From assembly GCA_036435485.1 (NCBI GenBank), contig CM071599.1, forward strand, positions 3,100,803-3,164,802: a DNA stretch of 64,000 nt, in the 5' to 3' direction. Source of the stretch: Saposhnikovia divaricata (Eukaryota > Streptophyta > Magnoliopsida > Apiales > Apiaceae). This document shows, piece after piece, positions 40,168-53,506 of this stretch (within the stretch, counting starts at the first letter, position 1; each line of letters starts with the position of its first letter). The notes below the pieces were generated by a model, which worked only from the letters and a program-made list of their open reading frames with translations, was not told the DNA's origin and did not search any database. Made by a program: the position numbers and the translations under genes.

Positions 40168-43100
40168 CAATATCCCGTGTACTAACCCCTTTGAGAATTT
40201 TCCGAAAATCGAGTTTCGATCATATCAGCTCCGATTCTGGTCCGAACTGCGTCAAATAAAATTTCGTTGAATCCCAATAACCAATAGGAACCAAATATGT
40301 AAAAATATCCAGAAAATGGTCCAACTCAATTTTTAACAATATCCCATGTACTAGCCCCTTTGAGGTTTATCCAAAAACCGAGTTTCGATTATATCAGCTC
40401 CGATTCAGGTCCGAACGGCACCAAATAAATTTTCGTTGAATTCCAATAACCCATAGGAACAAAATATGTAAAAATATCCACAAAATGGTCCGACTTGATT
40501 TTTAACAATATCCCGTGTACTAAACCCTTTGAGAATTTTCGGAAAACCGAGTTTCGATCATATCAGCTCCGATTCCGGTCCGAACTGTGTCAAATAAAAT
40601 AATATTGAATTCCAATAACCCATAGGAACAAAATATGTAAAAATATCCAGAAAATGGTCTGACTCGATTTTTAACAATATCCCGTGTACTAAGCCCTTTG
40701 AGTATTATCCGAAAACCGAGTTTCGATCATAACAGCTTCGATTCATGTCCGAACTGCATCAAATAAAATTTGGTTGAATTCCAATAACCCATAGGAACAA
40801 AATATGTAAAAATATCCACAAAATGGTCTGACTTGATTTTTAACAATATCCCGTGTACTAACCCCCTTGAGAATTTTCCGAAAATCGAGTTTCGATCATA
40901 TCAGCTCCGATTCCGGTCCGAACTGCGTCAAATAAAATTTCATTGAATTCCAATAACCCATAGGAACAAAATATGTAAAAATATCCACAAAATGGTCTGA
41001 CTCGATTTTTAAGAAATATCCCGTGTACTAACCCCTTTGGGAATATCCGAAAATCGAGTTTCGATTATATCAGCTCCGATTCAGGTCCGAAATGCGTCAA
41101 ATAAAATTTTGTTGAATCCCAATAACCCATAGGAACAAAATATGTAAAAATGTCCATGAAATGGTCCGACCCGATTTTTAACAATATTTCGAGTACTAAC
41201 CCCTTTGAGGATTATCCGAAAACCGATTTTCAATCATATCTGGTCCGATTCAGGTTTGAACTACGTCAAATAAAATTTTGTTGAATTTTAATAACCCATA
41301 GGAACAAAATATATAAAAATATCCTCAAAATGGTCCGACGGGATTTTTAACAATATCCCATGTACTAACCCCTTTGAGAATTTTCCGAAAGCCGAGTTTC
41401 AATCATATCAGCTCCGATTCATGTCCGAACTGTGTCAAATAAAATTTCGTTGAATTCCAATAAACCATAGGAACAAAATATGTAAAAATATCCAGAAAAT
41501 GGTCTGACTCGATTTTTAACAATATCCCGTGTACTAACCCCTTTGAGTATTATCCGAAAACCGAGTTTCGATCATAACAGCTTCGATTCATGTCCGAACT
41601 GCATCAAATAAAATTTGGTTGAATTCCAATAACCCATAGGAACAAAATATGTAAAAATATCCACAAAATGGTATGACTTGATTTTTAACAATATCCCGTG
41701 TACTAACCCCTTTGAGAATTTTCCGAAAACCGAGTTTCGATCATATCAGCTCCGATTCTGGTCCGAACTGCGTCAAATAAAATTTCGTTGAATCCCAATA
41801 ACCAATAGGAACCAAATATGTAAAAATATCCAGAAAATGGTCCAACTCAATTTTTAACAATATCCCATGTACTAGCCCCTTTGAGGTTTATCCAAAAACC
41901 GAGTTTCGATTATATCAGCTCCGATTCAGGTCCGAACGGCACCAAATAAATTTTAGTTGAATTCCAATAACCCATAGGAACAAAATATGTAAAAATATCC
42001 ACAAAATGGTCCGACTTGATTTTTAACAATATCCCGTGTACTAAACCCTTTGAGAATTTTCGGAAAACCGAGTTTCGATCATATCAGCTCCGATTCCGGT
42101 CCGAACTGTGTCAAATAAAATAATATTGAATTCCAATAACCCATAGGAACAAAATACGTAAAAATATCCAGAAAATGGTCTGACTCGATTTTTAACAATA
42201 TCCCGTGTACTAAGCCCTTTGAGTATTATCCGAAAACCGAGTTTCGATCATAACAGCTTCGATTCATGTCCGAACTGCATCAAATAAAATTTTGTTGAAT
42301 TCCAATAACCCATAGGAACAAAATATGTAAAAATATCCACAAAATGGTCTGACTTGATTTTTAACAATATCCCGTGTACTAACCCCCTTGAGAATTTTCC
42401 GAAAATCGAGTTTCGATCATATCAGCTCCGATTCCGGTCCGAACTGCGTCAAATAAAATTTCATTGAATTCCAATAACCCATAGGAACAAAATATGTAAA
42501 AATATCCACAAAATGGTCTGACTCGATTTTTAAGAAATATCCCGTGTACTAACCCCTTTGGGAATATCCGAAAATCGAGTTTCGATTATATCAGCTCCGA
42601 TTCAGGTCTGAAATGCGTCAAATAAAATTTTGTTGCATCCCAATAACCCATAGGAACAAAATATGTAAAAATGTCCATGAAATGGTCCGACCCGATTTTT
42701 AACAATATTTCGAGTACTAACCCCTTTGAGGATTATCCGAAAACCGATTTTCAATCATATCTGGTCCGATTCAGGTTCGAACTACGTCAAATAAAATTTT
42801 GTTGAATTTTAATAACCCATAGGAACAAAATATATAAAAATATCCTCAAAATGGTCCGACTGAATTTTTAACAATATCCCATGTACTAACCCCTTTGAGA
42901 ATTTTCCGAAAGCCGAGTTTCAATCATATCAGCTCCGATTCATGTCCGAACTATGTCAAATAAAATTTCGTTGAATTCCAATAAACCATAGGAACAAAAT
43001 ATGTAAAAATATCCAGAAAATGGTCTTACTCGATTTTTAACAATATCCCGTGTACTAACCCCTTTGAGTATTATCCGTAAACCGATTTTCGATCATAACA

Positions 43101-44054
43101 GCTTCGATTCATGTCCGAACTGCATCAAATAAAATTTGGTTGAATTCCAATAACCCATAGGAACAAAATATGTAAAAATATCAACAAAATGGTATGACTT
43201 GATTTTTAACAATATCCCGTGTACTAACCCCTTTGAGAATTTTCCGAAAACCGAGTTTCGATCATATCTGCTCCGATTCTGGTCCGAACTGCGTCAAATA
43301 AAATTTCGTTGAATCCCAATAACCAATAGGAACCAAATATGTAAAAATATCCAGAAAATGGTCCAACTCAATTTTTAACAATATCCCATGTACTAGCCCC
43401 TTTGAGGTTTATCCAAAAACCGAGTTTCGATTATATCAGCTCCGATTCAGGTCCGAACGGCACCAAATAAATTTTCGTTGAATTCCAATAACCCATAGGA
43501 ACAAAATATGTAAAAATATCCACAAAATGGTCCGACTTGATTTTTAACAATATCCCGTGTACTAAACCCTTTGAGAATTTTCGGAAAACCGAGTTTCGAT
43601 CATATCAGCTCCGATTCCGGTCCGAACTGTGTCAAATAAAATGATCTTGAATTCCAATAACCCATAGGAACAAAATATGTAAAAATATCCAGAAAATGGT
43701 CTGACTCGATTTTTAACAATATCCCATGTACTAAGCCCTTTGAGTATTAACCAAAAACCGAGTTTCGATCATAACAGCTTCGATTCATGTCCGAACTGCA
43801 TCAAATAAAATTTGGTTGAATTCCAATAACCCATAGGAACAAAATATGTAAAAATATCCACAAAATGGTCTGACTTGATTTTTAACAATATCCCGTGTAC
43901 TAACCCCCTTGAGAATTTTCCGAAAATCGAGTTTCGATCATATCAGCTCCGATTCCGGTCCGAACTGCGTCAAATAAAATTTCATTGAATTCCAATAACC
44001 CATAGGAACAAAATATGTAAAAATATCCACAAAATGGTCTGGCTCGATTTTTAA
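40168..44054. repeat. Partial unit and two 9-mer units at start of copy 2
   Basis: E F2 G D' H (40168-41012) is followed by 9-mers at 41013-42533 and 42534-44054, both 1521 bp with the TTAAGAAATAT insertion at the start of B. The second has ordinary E at 43210, where copy 1 has the G/E chimera (32421). Confidence 0.87.
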
Positions 44055-45404
44055 CAATATCCCGTGTACTAACCCCTTTGGGAATATCCGAAAATCGAGT
44101 TTCGATTATATCAGCTCCGATTCAGGTCCGAAATGCGTCAAATAAAATTTTGTTGAATTCCAATAACCCATAGGAACAAAATATGTAAAAATATCCACAA
44201 AATGGTCCGACTTGATTTTTAACAATATCCCGTGTACTAAACCCTTTGAGAATTTTCGGAAAACCGAGTTTCGATCATATCAGCTCCGATTCCGGTCCGA
44301 ACTGTGTCAAATAAAATGATATTGAATTCCAATAACCCATAGGAACAAAATATGTAAAAATATCCAGAAAATGGTCTGACTCGATTTTTAACAATATCCC
44401 GTGTACTAAGCCCTTTGAGTATTAACCGAAAACCGAGTTTCGATCATAACAGCTTCGATTCATGTCCGAACTGCATCAAATAAAATTTGGTTGAATTCCA
44501 ATAACCCATAGGAACAAAATATGTAAAAATATCCACAAAATGGTCTGACTTGATTTTTAACAATATCCCGTGTACTAACCCCCTTGAGAATTTTCCGAAA
44601 ATCGAGTTTCGATCATATCAGCTCCGATTCCGGTCCGAACTGCGTCAAATAAAATTTCATTGAATTCCAATAACCCATAGGAACAAAATATGTAAAAATA
44701 TCCACAAAATGGGCTGACTCGATTTTTAACAATATCCCGTGTACTAACCCCTTTGGGAATATCCGAAAATCGAGTTTCGATTATATCAGCTCCGATTCAG
44801 GTCCGAAATGCGTCAAATAAAATTTTGTTGAATTCCAATAACCCATAGGAACAAAATATGTAAAAATATCCACAAAATGGTCCGACTTGATTTTTAACAA
44901 TATCCCGTGTACTAAACCCTTTGAGAATTTTCGGAAAACCGAGTTTCGATCATATCAGCTCCGATTCCGGTCCGAACTGTGTCAAATAAAATGATATTGA
45001 ATTCCAATAACCCATAGGAACAAAATATGTAAAAATATCCAGAAAATGGTCTGACTCGATTTTTAACAATATCCCGTGTACTAAGCCCTTTGAGTATTAA
45101 CCGAAAACCGAGTTTCGATCATAACAGCTTCGATTCATGTCCGAACTGCATCAAATAAAATTTGGTTGAATTCCAATAACCCATAGGAACAAAATATGTA
45201 AAAATATCCACAAAATGGTCTGACTTGATTTTTAACAATATCCCGTGTACTAACCCCCTTGAGAATTTTCCGAAAATCGAGTTTCGATCATATCAGCTCC
45301 GATTCCGGTCCGAACTGCGTCAAATAAAATTTCATTGAATTCCAATAACCCATAGGAACAAAATATGTAAAAATATCCACAAAATGGTCTGACTCGATTT
45401 TTAA
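44055..45404. repeat. Two tandem 675-bp tetramers (B/F2 G D' H)
   Basis: Units are 44055-44729 and 44730-45404, each starting with a B/F2 chimera (GGGAATATCC, later GAATTCC and CCGACTTG) and followed by G with GATATTG, D' and H. The corresponding place in copy 1 has one complete and one contracted tetramer. Confidence 0.88.
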
Positions 45405-46924
45405 CAATATCCCGTGTACTAACCCCTTTGGGAATATCCGAAAATCGAGTTTCGATTATATCAGCTCCGATTCAGGTCCGAAATGCGTCAAATAAAATTT
45501 TGTTGAATCCCAATAACCCATAGGAACAAAATATGTAAAAATGTCCATGAAATGGTCTGACCCGATTTTTAACAATATTTCGTGTACTAACCCCTTTGAG
45601 GATTATTCGAAAACCGATTTTCAATCATATCTCGTCCGATTCTGGTTCGAACTACGTCAAATAAAATTTTGTTGAATTTTAATAACCCATAGGAACAAAA
45701 TATATAAAAATATCCTCAAAATGGTCCGACTGGATTTTTAACAATATCCCATGTACTAACCCCGTTGAGAATTTTCCAAAAGCCGAGTTTCAATCATATC
45801 AGCTCCGATTCATGTCCGAACTGTGTCAAATAAAATTTCGTTGAATTCCAATAAACCGTAGGAACAAAATATGTACAAATATCCAGAAAATGGTCTGACT
45901 CGATTTTTAACAATATCCCGTGTACTAACCCCTTTGAGTATTATCCGAAAACCGAGTTTCGATCATAACAGCTTCGATTCATGTCCGAACTGCATCAAAT
46001 AAAATTTGGTTGAATTCCAATAACCCATAGGAACAAAATATGTAAAAATATCCACAAAATGGTATGACTTGATTTTTAACAATATCCCGTGTACTAACCC
46101 CTTTGAGAATTTTCCGAAAACCGAGTTTCGATCATATCAGCTCCGATTCTGGTCCGAACTGCGTCAAATAAAATTTCGTTGAATCCCAATAACCAATAGG
46201 AACCAAATATGTAAAAATATCCAGAAAATGGTCCAACTCAATTTTTAACAATATCCCATGTACTAGCCCCTTTGAGGTTTATCCAAAAACCGAGTTTCGA
46301 TTATATCAGCTCCGATTCAGGTCCGAACGGCACCAAATAAATTTTCGTTGAATTCCAATAACCCATAGGAACAAAATATGTAAAAATATCCACAAAATGG
46401 TCCGACTTGATTTTTAACAATATCCCGCGTACTAAACCCTTTGAGAATTTTCGGAAAACCGAGTTTCGATCATATCAGCTCCGATTCCGGTCCGAACTGT
46501 GTCAAATAAAATGATATTGAATTCCAATAACCCATAGGAACAAAATATGTAAAAATATCCAGAAAATGGTCTGACTCGATTTTTAACAATATCCCGTGTA
46601 CTAAGCCCTTTGAGTATTAACCGAAAACCGAGTTTCGATCATAACAGCTTCGATTCATGTCCGAACTGCATCAAATAAAATTTGGTTGAATTCCAATAAC
46701 CCATAGGAACAAAATATGTAAAAATATCCACAAAATGGTCTGACTTGATTTTTAACAATATCCCGTGTACTAACCCCCTTGAGAATTTTCCGAAAATCGA
46801 GTTTCGATCATATCAGCTCCGATTCCGGTCCGAACTGCGTCAAATAAAATTTCATTGAATTCCAGTAACCCATAGGAACAAAATATGTAAAAATATCCAC
46901 AAAATGGTCTGACTCGATTTTTAA
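45405..46924. repeat. 9-mer HOR unit, 1520 bp
   Basis: Standard order B C A D E F2 G D' H. It carries AACCCCGTTGAG in A (45759) and AAACCGTAGG, matching 34278-35797 of copy 1. G has GATATTG and D' has TATTAACCG. Confidence 0.88.
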
Positions 46925-49120
46925 CAATATCCCGTGTACTAACCCCTTTGGGAATATCCGAAAATCGAGTTTCGATTATATCAGCTCCGATTCAGGTCCG
47001 AAATGCGTCAAATAAAATTTTGTTGAATCCCAATAACCCATAGGAACAAAATATGTAAAAATGTCCATGAAATGGTCCGACCCGATTTTTAACAATATTT
47101 CGTGTACTAACCCCTTTGAGGATTATTCGAAAACCGATTTTCAATCATATCTCGTCCGATTCAGGTTCGAACTACGTCAAATAAAATTTTGTTGAATTTT
47201 AATAATCCATAGGAACAAAATATATAAAAATATCCTCAAAATGGTCCGACTGGATTTTTAACAATATCCCATGTACTAACCCCTTTGAGAATTTTCCGAA
47301 AGCCGAGTTTCAATCATATCAGCTCCGATTCATGTCCGAACTGTGTCAAATAAAATTTCGTTGAATTCCAATAAACCGTAGGAACAAAATATGTAAAAAT
47401 ATCCAGAAAATGGTCTGACTCAATTTTTAACAATATCCCGTGTACTAACCCCTTTGAGTATTATCCGAAAACCGAGTTTCGATCATAACAGCTTCGATTC
47501 ATGTCCGAACTGCATCAAATAAAATTTGGTTGAATTCCAATAACCCATAGGAACAAAATATGTAAAAATATCCACAAAATGGTATGACTTGATTTTTAAC
47601 AATATCCCGTGTACTAACCCCTTTGAGAATTTTCCGAAAACCGAGTTTCGATCATATCAGCTCCGATTCTGGTCCGAACTGCGTCAAATAAAATTTCGTT
47701 GAATCCCAATAACCAATAGGAACCAAATATGTAAAAATATCCAGAAAATGGTCCAACTCAATTTTTGACAATATCCAATGTACTAGCCCCTTTGAGGTTT
47801 ATCCAAAAACCGAGTTTGGATTATATCAGCTCCTATTCAGGTCCGAACGGCACCAAATAAATTTTCGTCGAATTCCAATAACCCATAGGAACAAAATATG
47901 TAAAAATATCCACAAAATGGTCCGACTTGATTTTTAACAATATCCCGTGTACTAAACCCTTTGAGAATTTTCGGAAAACCGAGTTTCGATCATATCAGCT
48001 CCGATTCCGGTCCGAACTGTGTCAAATAAAATAATATTGAATTCCAATAACCCATAGGAACAAAATATGTAAAAATATCCAGAAAATGGTCTGACTCGAT
48101 TTTTAACAATATCCAGTGTACTAAACCCTTTGAGTATTAACCGAAAACCGAGTTTCGATCATAACAACTTCGATTCATGTCCGAACTGCATCAAATAAAA
48201 TTTGGTTGAATTCCAATAACCCATAGGAACAAAATATGTAAAAATATCCACAAAATGGTATGACTTGATTTTTAACAATATCCCGTGTACTAACCCCTTT
48301 GAGAATTTTCCGAAAACCGAGTTTCGATCATATCAGCTCCGATTCTGGTCCGAACTGCGTCAAATAAAATTTCGTTGAATCCCAATAACCAATAGGAACC
48401 AAATATGTAAAAATATCCAGAAAATGGTCCAACTCAATTTTTGACAATATCCAATGTACTAGCCCCTTTGAGGTTTATCCAAAAACCGAGTTTGGATTAT
48501 ATCAGCTCCTATTCAGGTCCGAACGGCACCAAATAAATTTTCGTCGAATTCCAATAACCCATAGGAACAAAATATGTAAAAATATCCACAAAATGGTCCG
48601 ACTTGATTTTTAACAATATCCCGTGTACTAAACCCTTTGAGAATTTTCGGAAAACCGAGTTTCGATCATATCAGCTCCGATTCCGGTCCGAACTGTGTCA
48701 AATAAAATAATATTGAATTCCAATAACCCATAGGAACAAAATATGTAAAAATATCCAGAAAATGGTCTGACTCGATTTTTAACAATATCCAGTGTACTAA
48801 ACCCTTTGAGTATTAACCGAAAACCGAGTTTCGATCATAACAACTTCGATTCATGTCCGAACTGCATCAAATAAAATTTGGTTGAATTCCAATAACCCAT
48901 AGGAACAAAATATGTAAAAATATCCACAAAATGGTCTGACTTGATTTTTAACAATATCCCGTGTACTAACCCCCTTGAGAATTTTCCGAAAATCGAGTTT
49001 CGATCATATCAGCTCTGATTCCGGTCCGAACTGCGTCAAATAAAATTTCATTGAATTCCAGTAACCCATAGGAACAAAATATGTAAAAATATCCACAAAA
49101 TGGTCCGACTCGATTTTTAA
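46925..49120. repeat. 13-mer HOR unit (2196 bp) with internal 4-monomer duplication
   Basis: The order is B C A D then E F2 G D' twice and H. The duplicated blocks 47600-48275 and 48276-48951 share TTTTTGACAATATCCAATG, GAGTTTGGATTATATC, CTCCTATTCAGG and TTCGTCGAATTCC at exactly 676 bp. Copy 1 has a single block here (37655-38330) without CTCCTATTCAGG, so the duplication postdates the large one. Confidence 0.9.
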
Positions 49121-50471
49121 CAATATCCCGCGTACTAACCCCTTTGGGAATATCCGAAAATCGAGTTTCGATTATATCAGCTCCGATTCAGGTCCGAAAT
49201 GCGTCAAATAAAATTTTGTTGAATCCCAATAACCCATAGGAACAAAATATGTAAAAATGTCCATGAAATGGTCCGACCCGATTTTTAACAATATTTCGTG
49301 TACTAACCCCTTTGAGGATTATCCGAAAACCGATTTTCAATCATATCTGGTCCGATTCAGGTTCGAACTACGTCAAATAAAATTTTGTTGAATTTTAATA
49401 ACCCATAGGAACAAAATATATAAAAATATCCTCAAAATGGTCCGACTAGATTTTTAACAATATCCCCTGTACTAACCCCTTTGAGAATTTTCCGAAAGCC
49501 GAGTTTCAATCATATCAGCTCCGATTCATGTCCGAACTGTGTCAAATAAAATTTCGTTGAATTCCAATAAACCATAGGAACAAAATATGTAAAAATATCC
49601 AGAAAATGGTCTGACTCGATTTTTAACAATATCCCGTGTACTAACCCCTTTGAGTATTATCCGAAAACCGAGTTTCGATCATAACAGCTTCGATTCATGT
49701 CCGAACTGCATCAAATAAAATTTGGTTGAATTCCAATAACCCATAGGAACAAAATATGTAAAAATATCCACAAAATGGTCTGACTTGATTTTTAACAATA
49801 TCCCGTGTACTAACCCCTTTGAGAATTTTCCGAAAACCGAGTTTCGATTATATCAGCTCCGATTCCGGTCCGAACTGCGTCAAATAAAATTTTGTTGAAT
49901 CCCAATAACCCATAGGAACCAAATATGTAAAAATATCCACAAAATGGTCCGACTCAATTTTTAACAATATCCCATGTACTAGCCCCTTTGAGGTTTATCC
50001 AAAAACCGAGTTTCGATTATATCAGCTCCGATTCAGGTCCGAACGGCACCAAATAAAAGTTCGTTGAATTCCCATAACCCATAGGAACAAAATATGTAAA
50101 AATATCCACAAAATGGTCCGACTTGATTTTTAACAATATCCCGTGTACTAAACCCTTTGAGAATTTTCGGAAAACCGAGTTTCGATCATATCAGCTCCGA
50201 TTCCGGTTCGAACTGTATCAAATAAAATTTGGTTGAATTCCAATAACCCATAGGAACAAAATATGTAAACATATCCACAAAATGGTCTGACTTGATTTTT
50301 AACAATATCCCGTGTACTAACCCCCTTGAGAATTTTCCGAAAATCGAGTTTCGATCATATCAGCTCCGATTCCGGTCCGAACTGCGTCAAATAAAATTTC
50401 ATTGAATTCCAATAACCCATAGGAACAAAATATGTAAAAATATCCACAAAATGGTCTGACTTGATTTTTAA
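49121..50471. repeat. 8-mer unit ending the second large copy
   Basis: The order is B C A D E F2 G/D H (1351 bp). The G/D chimera at 50134 has CCGGTTCGAACTGTATC as at 39513. The H at 50303 replaces the aberrant monomers found after 39681, so homology to copy 1 stops near 50302. Confidence 0.85.
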
Positions 50472-52158
50472 CAATATCCCGTGTACTAACCCCTTTGGGA
50501 ATATCCGAAAATCGAGTTTCGATTATATCAGCTCCGATTCAGGTCCGAAATGCGTCAAATAAAATTTTGTTGAATCCCAATAACCCATAGGAACGAAATA
50601 TGTAAAAATGTCCATGAAATGGTCCAACCTGATTTTTAACAATATTTCGTGTACTAACCCCTTTGAGGATTATCCGAAAACCGATTTTCAATCATATCTG
50701 GTCCGATTCAGGTTCGAACTACGTCAAATAAAACTTTGTTGAATTTTAATAACCCATAGGAACAAAATATATAAAAATATCCTCAAAATGGTCCTACTGG
50801 ATTTTTAACAATATCCCATGTACTAACCCCTTTGAGAATTTTCCGAAAGCCGAGTTTCAATCATATGAGCTCCGATTCATGTCCGAACTGTGTCAAATAA
50901 AATTTCGTTGAATTCTAATAAACCATAGGAACAAAATATGTAAAAATATCCAGAAAATGGTCCGACTCGATTTTTAACAATATCCCGTGTACTAAACCCT
51001 TTGAGAATTTTCGGAAAACCGAGTTTCGATCATATCAGCTCCGATTCCGGTCCGAACTGTGTCAAATAAAATAATATTGAATTCCAATAACCCATAGGAA
51101 CAAAATATGTAAAAATATCCAGAAAATGGTCTGACTCGATTTTTAACAATATCCCGTGTACTAACCCCTTTGAGTATTATCCGAAAACCGAGTTTCGATC
51201 ATAACAGCTTCGATTCATGTCCGAACTGCATCAAATAAAATTTGGTTGAATTCCAATAACCCATAGGAACAAAATACGTAAAAATATCCACAAAATGGTC
51301 CGACTCGATTTTTAACAATATCCCGTGTACTAACCCCTTTGGGAATATCCGAAAATCGAGTTTCGATTATATCAGCTCCGATTCAGGTCCGAAATGCGTC
51401 AAATAAAATTTCGTTGAATCCCAATAACCCATAGGAACAAAATATGTAAAAATGTCCATGAAATGGTCCGACCCGATTTTTAACAATATTTCGTGTACTA
51501 ACCCCTTTGAGGATTATCCGAAAACCGATTTTCAATCATATCTGGTCCGATTCAGGTTCGAACTACGTCAAATAAAATTTTGTTGAATTTTAATAACCCA
51601 TAGGAACAAAATATATAAAAATATCCTCAAAATGGTCCGACTGGATTTTTAACAATATCCCATGTACTTACCCCTTTGAGAATTTTCCGAAAGCCGAGTT
51701 TCAATCATAAGAGCTCCGATTCATGTCCAAACTGTGTCAAATAAAATTTCGTTGAATTCCAATAAACCATAGGAACAAAATATGTAAAAATATCCAGAAA
51801 ATGGTCTGACTCGATTTTTAACAATATCCCGTGTACTAACCCCTTTGGGAATATCCGAAAACCGAGTTTCGATTATATCAGCTCCGATTCAGGTCCGAAA
51901 TGCGTCAAATAAAATTTCGTTAAATCCCAATAACCCATAGGAACAAAATATGTAAAAATGTCCATGAAATGGTCCGACCCGATTTTTAACAATATTTCGT
52001 GTACTAACCCCTTTGAGGATTATCCGAAAACCGATTTTCAATCATATCTGGTCCGATTCAGGTTCGAACTACGTCAAATAAAATTTTGTTGAATTTTAAT
52101 AACCCATAGGAACAAAATATATAAAAATATCCTCAAAATGGTCCGACTGGATTTTTAA
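50472..52158. repeat. Contracted units: B C A G D, B C A, B C
   Basis: B monomers start at 50472, 51316 and 51822, so units of five, three and two or more monomers follow each other. Jumps from A to G (50978) and from D to B (51316) skip several 9-mer slots without a visible break in phase. The B at 51822 has TTTCGTTAAATCCC, shared with the B at 22623 on the other side of the central block. Confidence 0.82.
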
Positions 52159-53506
52159 CAATATCCCCTGTACTAACCCCTTTGAGAATTTTCCGAAAGC
52201 CGAGTTTCAATCATATGAGCTCCGATTCATGTCCGAACTGTGTCAAATAAAATTTCGTTGAATTCCAATAAACCATAGGAACAAAATATGTAAAAATATC
52301 CAGAAAATGGTCTGACTCGATTTTTAACAATATCCCGTGTACTAACCCCTTTGAGTATTATCCGAAAACCGAGTTTCGATCATATCAGCTTCGATTCAAG
52401 TCCAAACTGCATCAAATAAAATTTGGTTGAATTCCAATAACCCATAAGAACAAAATATGTAAAAATATCCACAAAATGGTCTGACTTGATTTTTAACAAT
52501 ATCCAGTGTACTAACCCCTTTGAGAATTTTCCGAAAACCGAGTTTCGATCATATCAGCTCCGATTCCGGTCCGAACTGCGTCAAATAAAATTTCGTTGAA
52601 TCCCAATAACCCATAGGAACCAAATATGTAAAAATATCCACAAAATGGTCCGACTCAATTTTTAACAATATCCCATGTACTAGCCCCTTTGAGGTTTATC
52701 CAAAAACCGAGTTTCGATTATATCAGCTCCGATTCAGGTCCGAACGGCACCGAATAAAATTTCGTTGAATTCCAATAACCCATAGGAACAAAATATGTAA
52801 AAATATCCACAAAATGGTCCGACTTGATTTTTATCAATATCCCGTGTACTAAACCCTTTGAGAATTTTCGGAAAACCGAGTTTCGATCATATCAGCTCCG
52901 ATTCCGGTCCGAACTGTGTCAAATAAAATAATATTGAATTCCAATAACCCATAGGAACAAAATATGTCAAAATATCCAGAAAATGGTCTGACTCGATTTT
53001 TAACAATATCCCGTGTACCCCCTTTGAGTATTATCCGAAAACCGAGTTTCGATCATAACAGCTTCGATTCATGTCCGAACTGCATCAAATAAAATTTGGT
53101 TGAATTCCAATAACCCATAGGAACAAAATATGTAAAAATATCCACAAAATGGTCTGACTTGATTTTTAACAATATCCCGTGTACTAACCCCCTTGAGAAT
53201 TTTCCGAAAACCGAGTTTCGATCATATCAGCTCCGATTCCGGTCCAAACTGCGTCAAATAAAATTTCATTGAATTCCAATAACCCATAGGAACAAAATAT
53301 GTAAAAATATCCACAAAATGGTCCGACTCGATTTTTAACAATATCCCGTGTACTAACCCCTTTGGGAATATTCGAAAATCGAGTTTCGATTATATCAGCT
53401 CCGATTCAGGTCCGAAATGCGTCAAATAAAATTTTGTTGAATCCCAATAACCCATAGGAACAAAATATGTAAAAATGTCCATGAAATGGTCCGACCCGAT
53501 TTTTAA
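52159..53506. repeat. 9-mer-like segment A D E F2 G D H B
   Basis: Together with B C at 51822 this forms a complete 9-mer. It shares ATATGAGCTCCG, CAAGTCCAAACTGC, ATAAGAACAAAA, CACCGAATAAAA and TTTTTATCAATATCCC with 20596-21778 at an offset of 31563 bp. The D at 53004 is 166 bp because GTGTACCCCCTTTGAG lacks three bases. Confidence 0.85.

Larger units (their letters stand above)
40168..50302. repeat. Large segmental copy 2 (10135 bp)
   Basis: This is a direct-orientation copy of the segment at 27520-39681. Matched markers include AAAATACGTAAA (31362/42151), TTGTTGCATC (31841/42630), TGGTCTTACTCG (32232/43021), GGTCTGGCTCG (33249/44038), ATTTTTGACAATATCCAATG (37816/47761) and GTAAACATATCC (39643/50264). 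Its own changes are one 4-monomer gain at 47600-48951, and a loss of seven monomers relative to copy 1 near 46.0-46.9 kb. The tetramer block is two monomers longer than in copy 1. Confidence 0.88.

Noticed and set aside
27520..50302. Large duplication as a possible assembly artefact
   Set aside because: The two copies differ by several whole-monomer gains and losses and by many single bases, which simple duplicate assembly of the same reads would not give. It cannot be fully excluded without reads.
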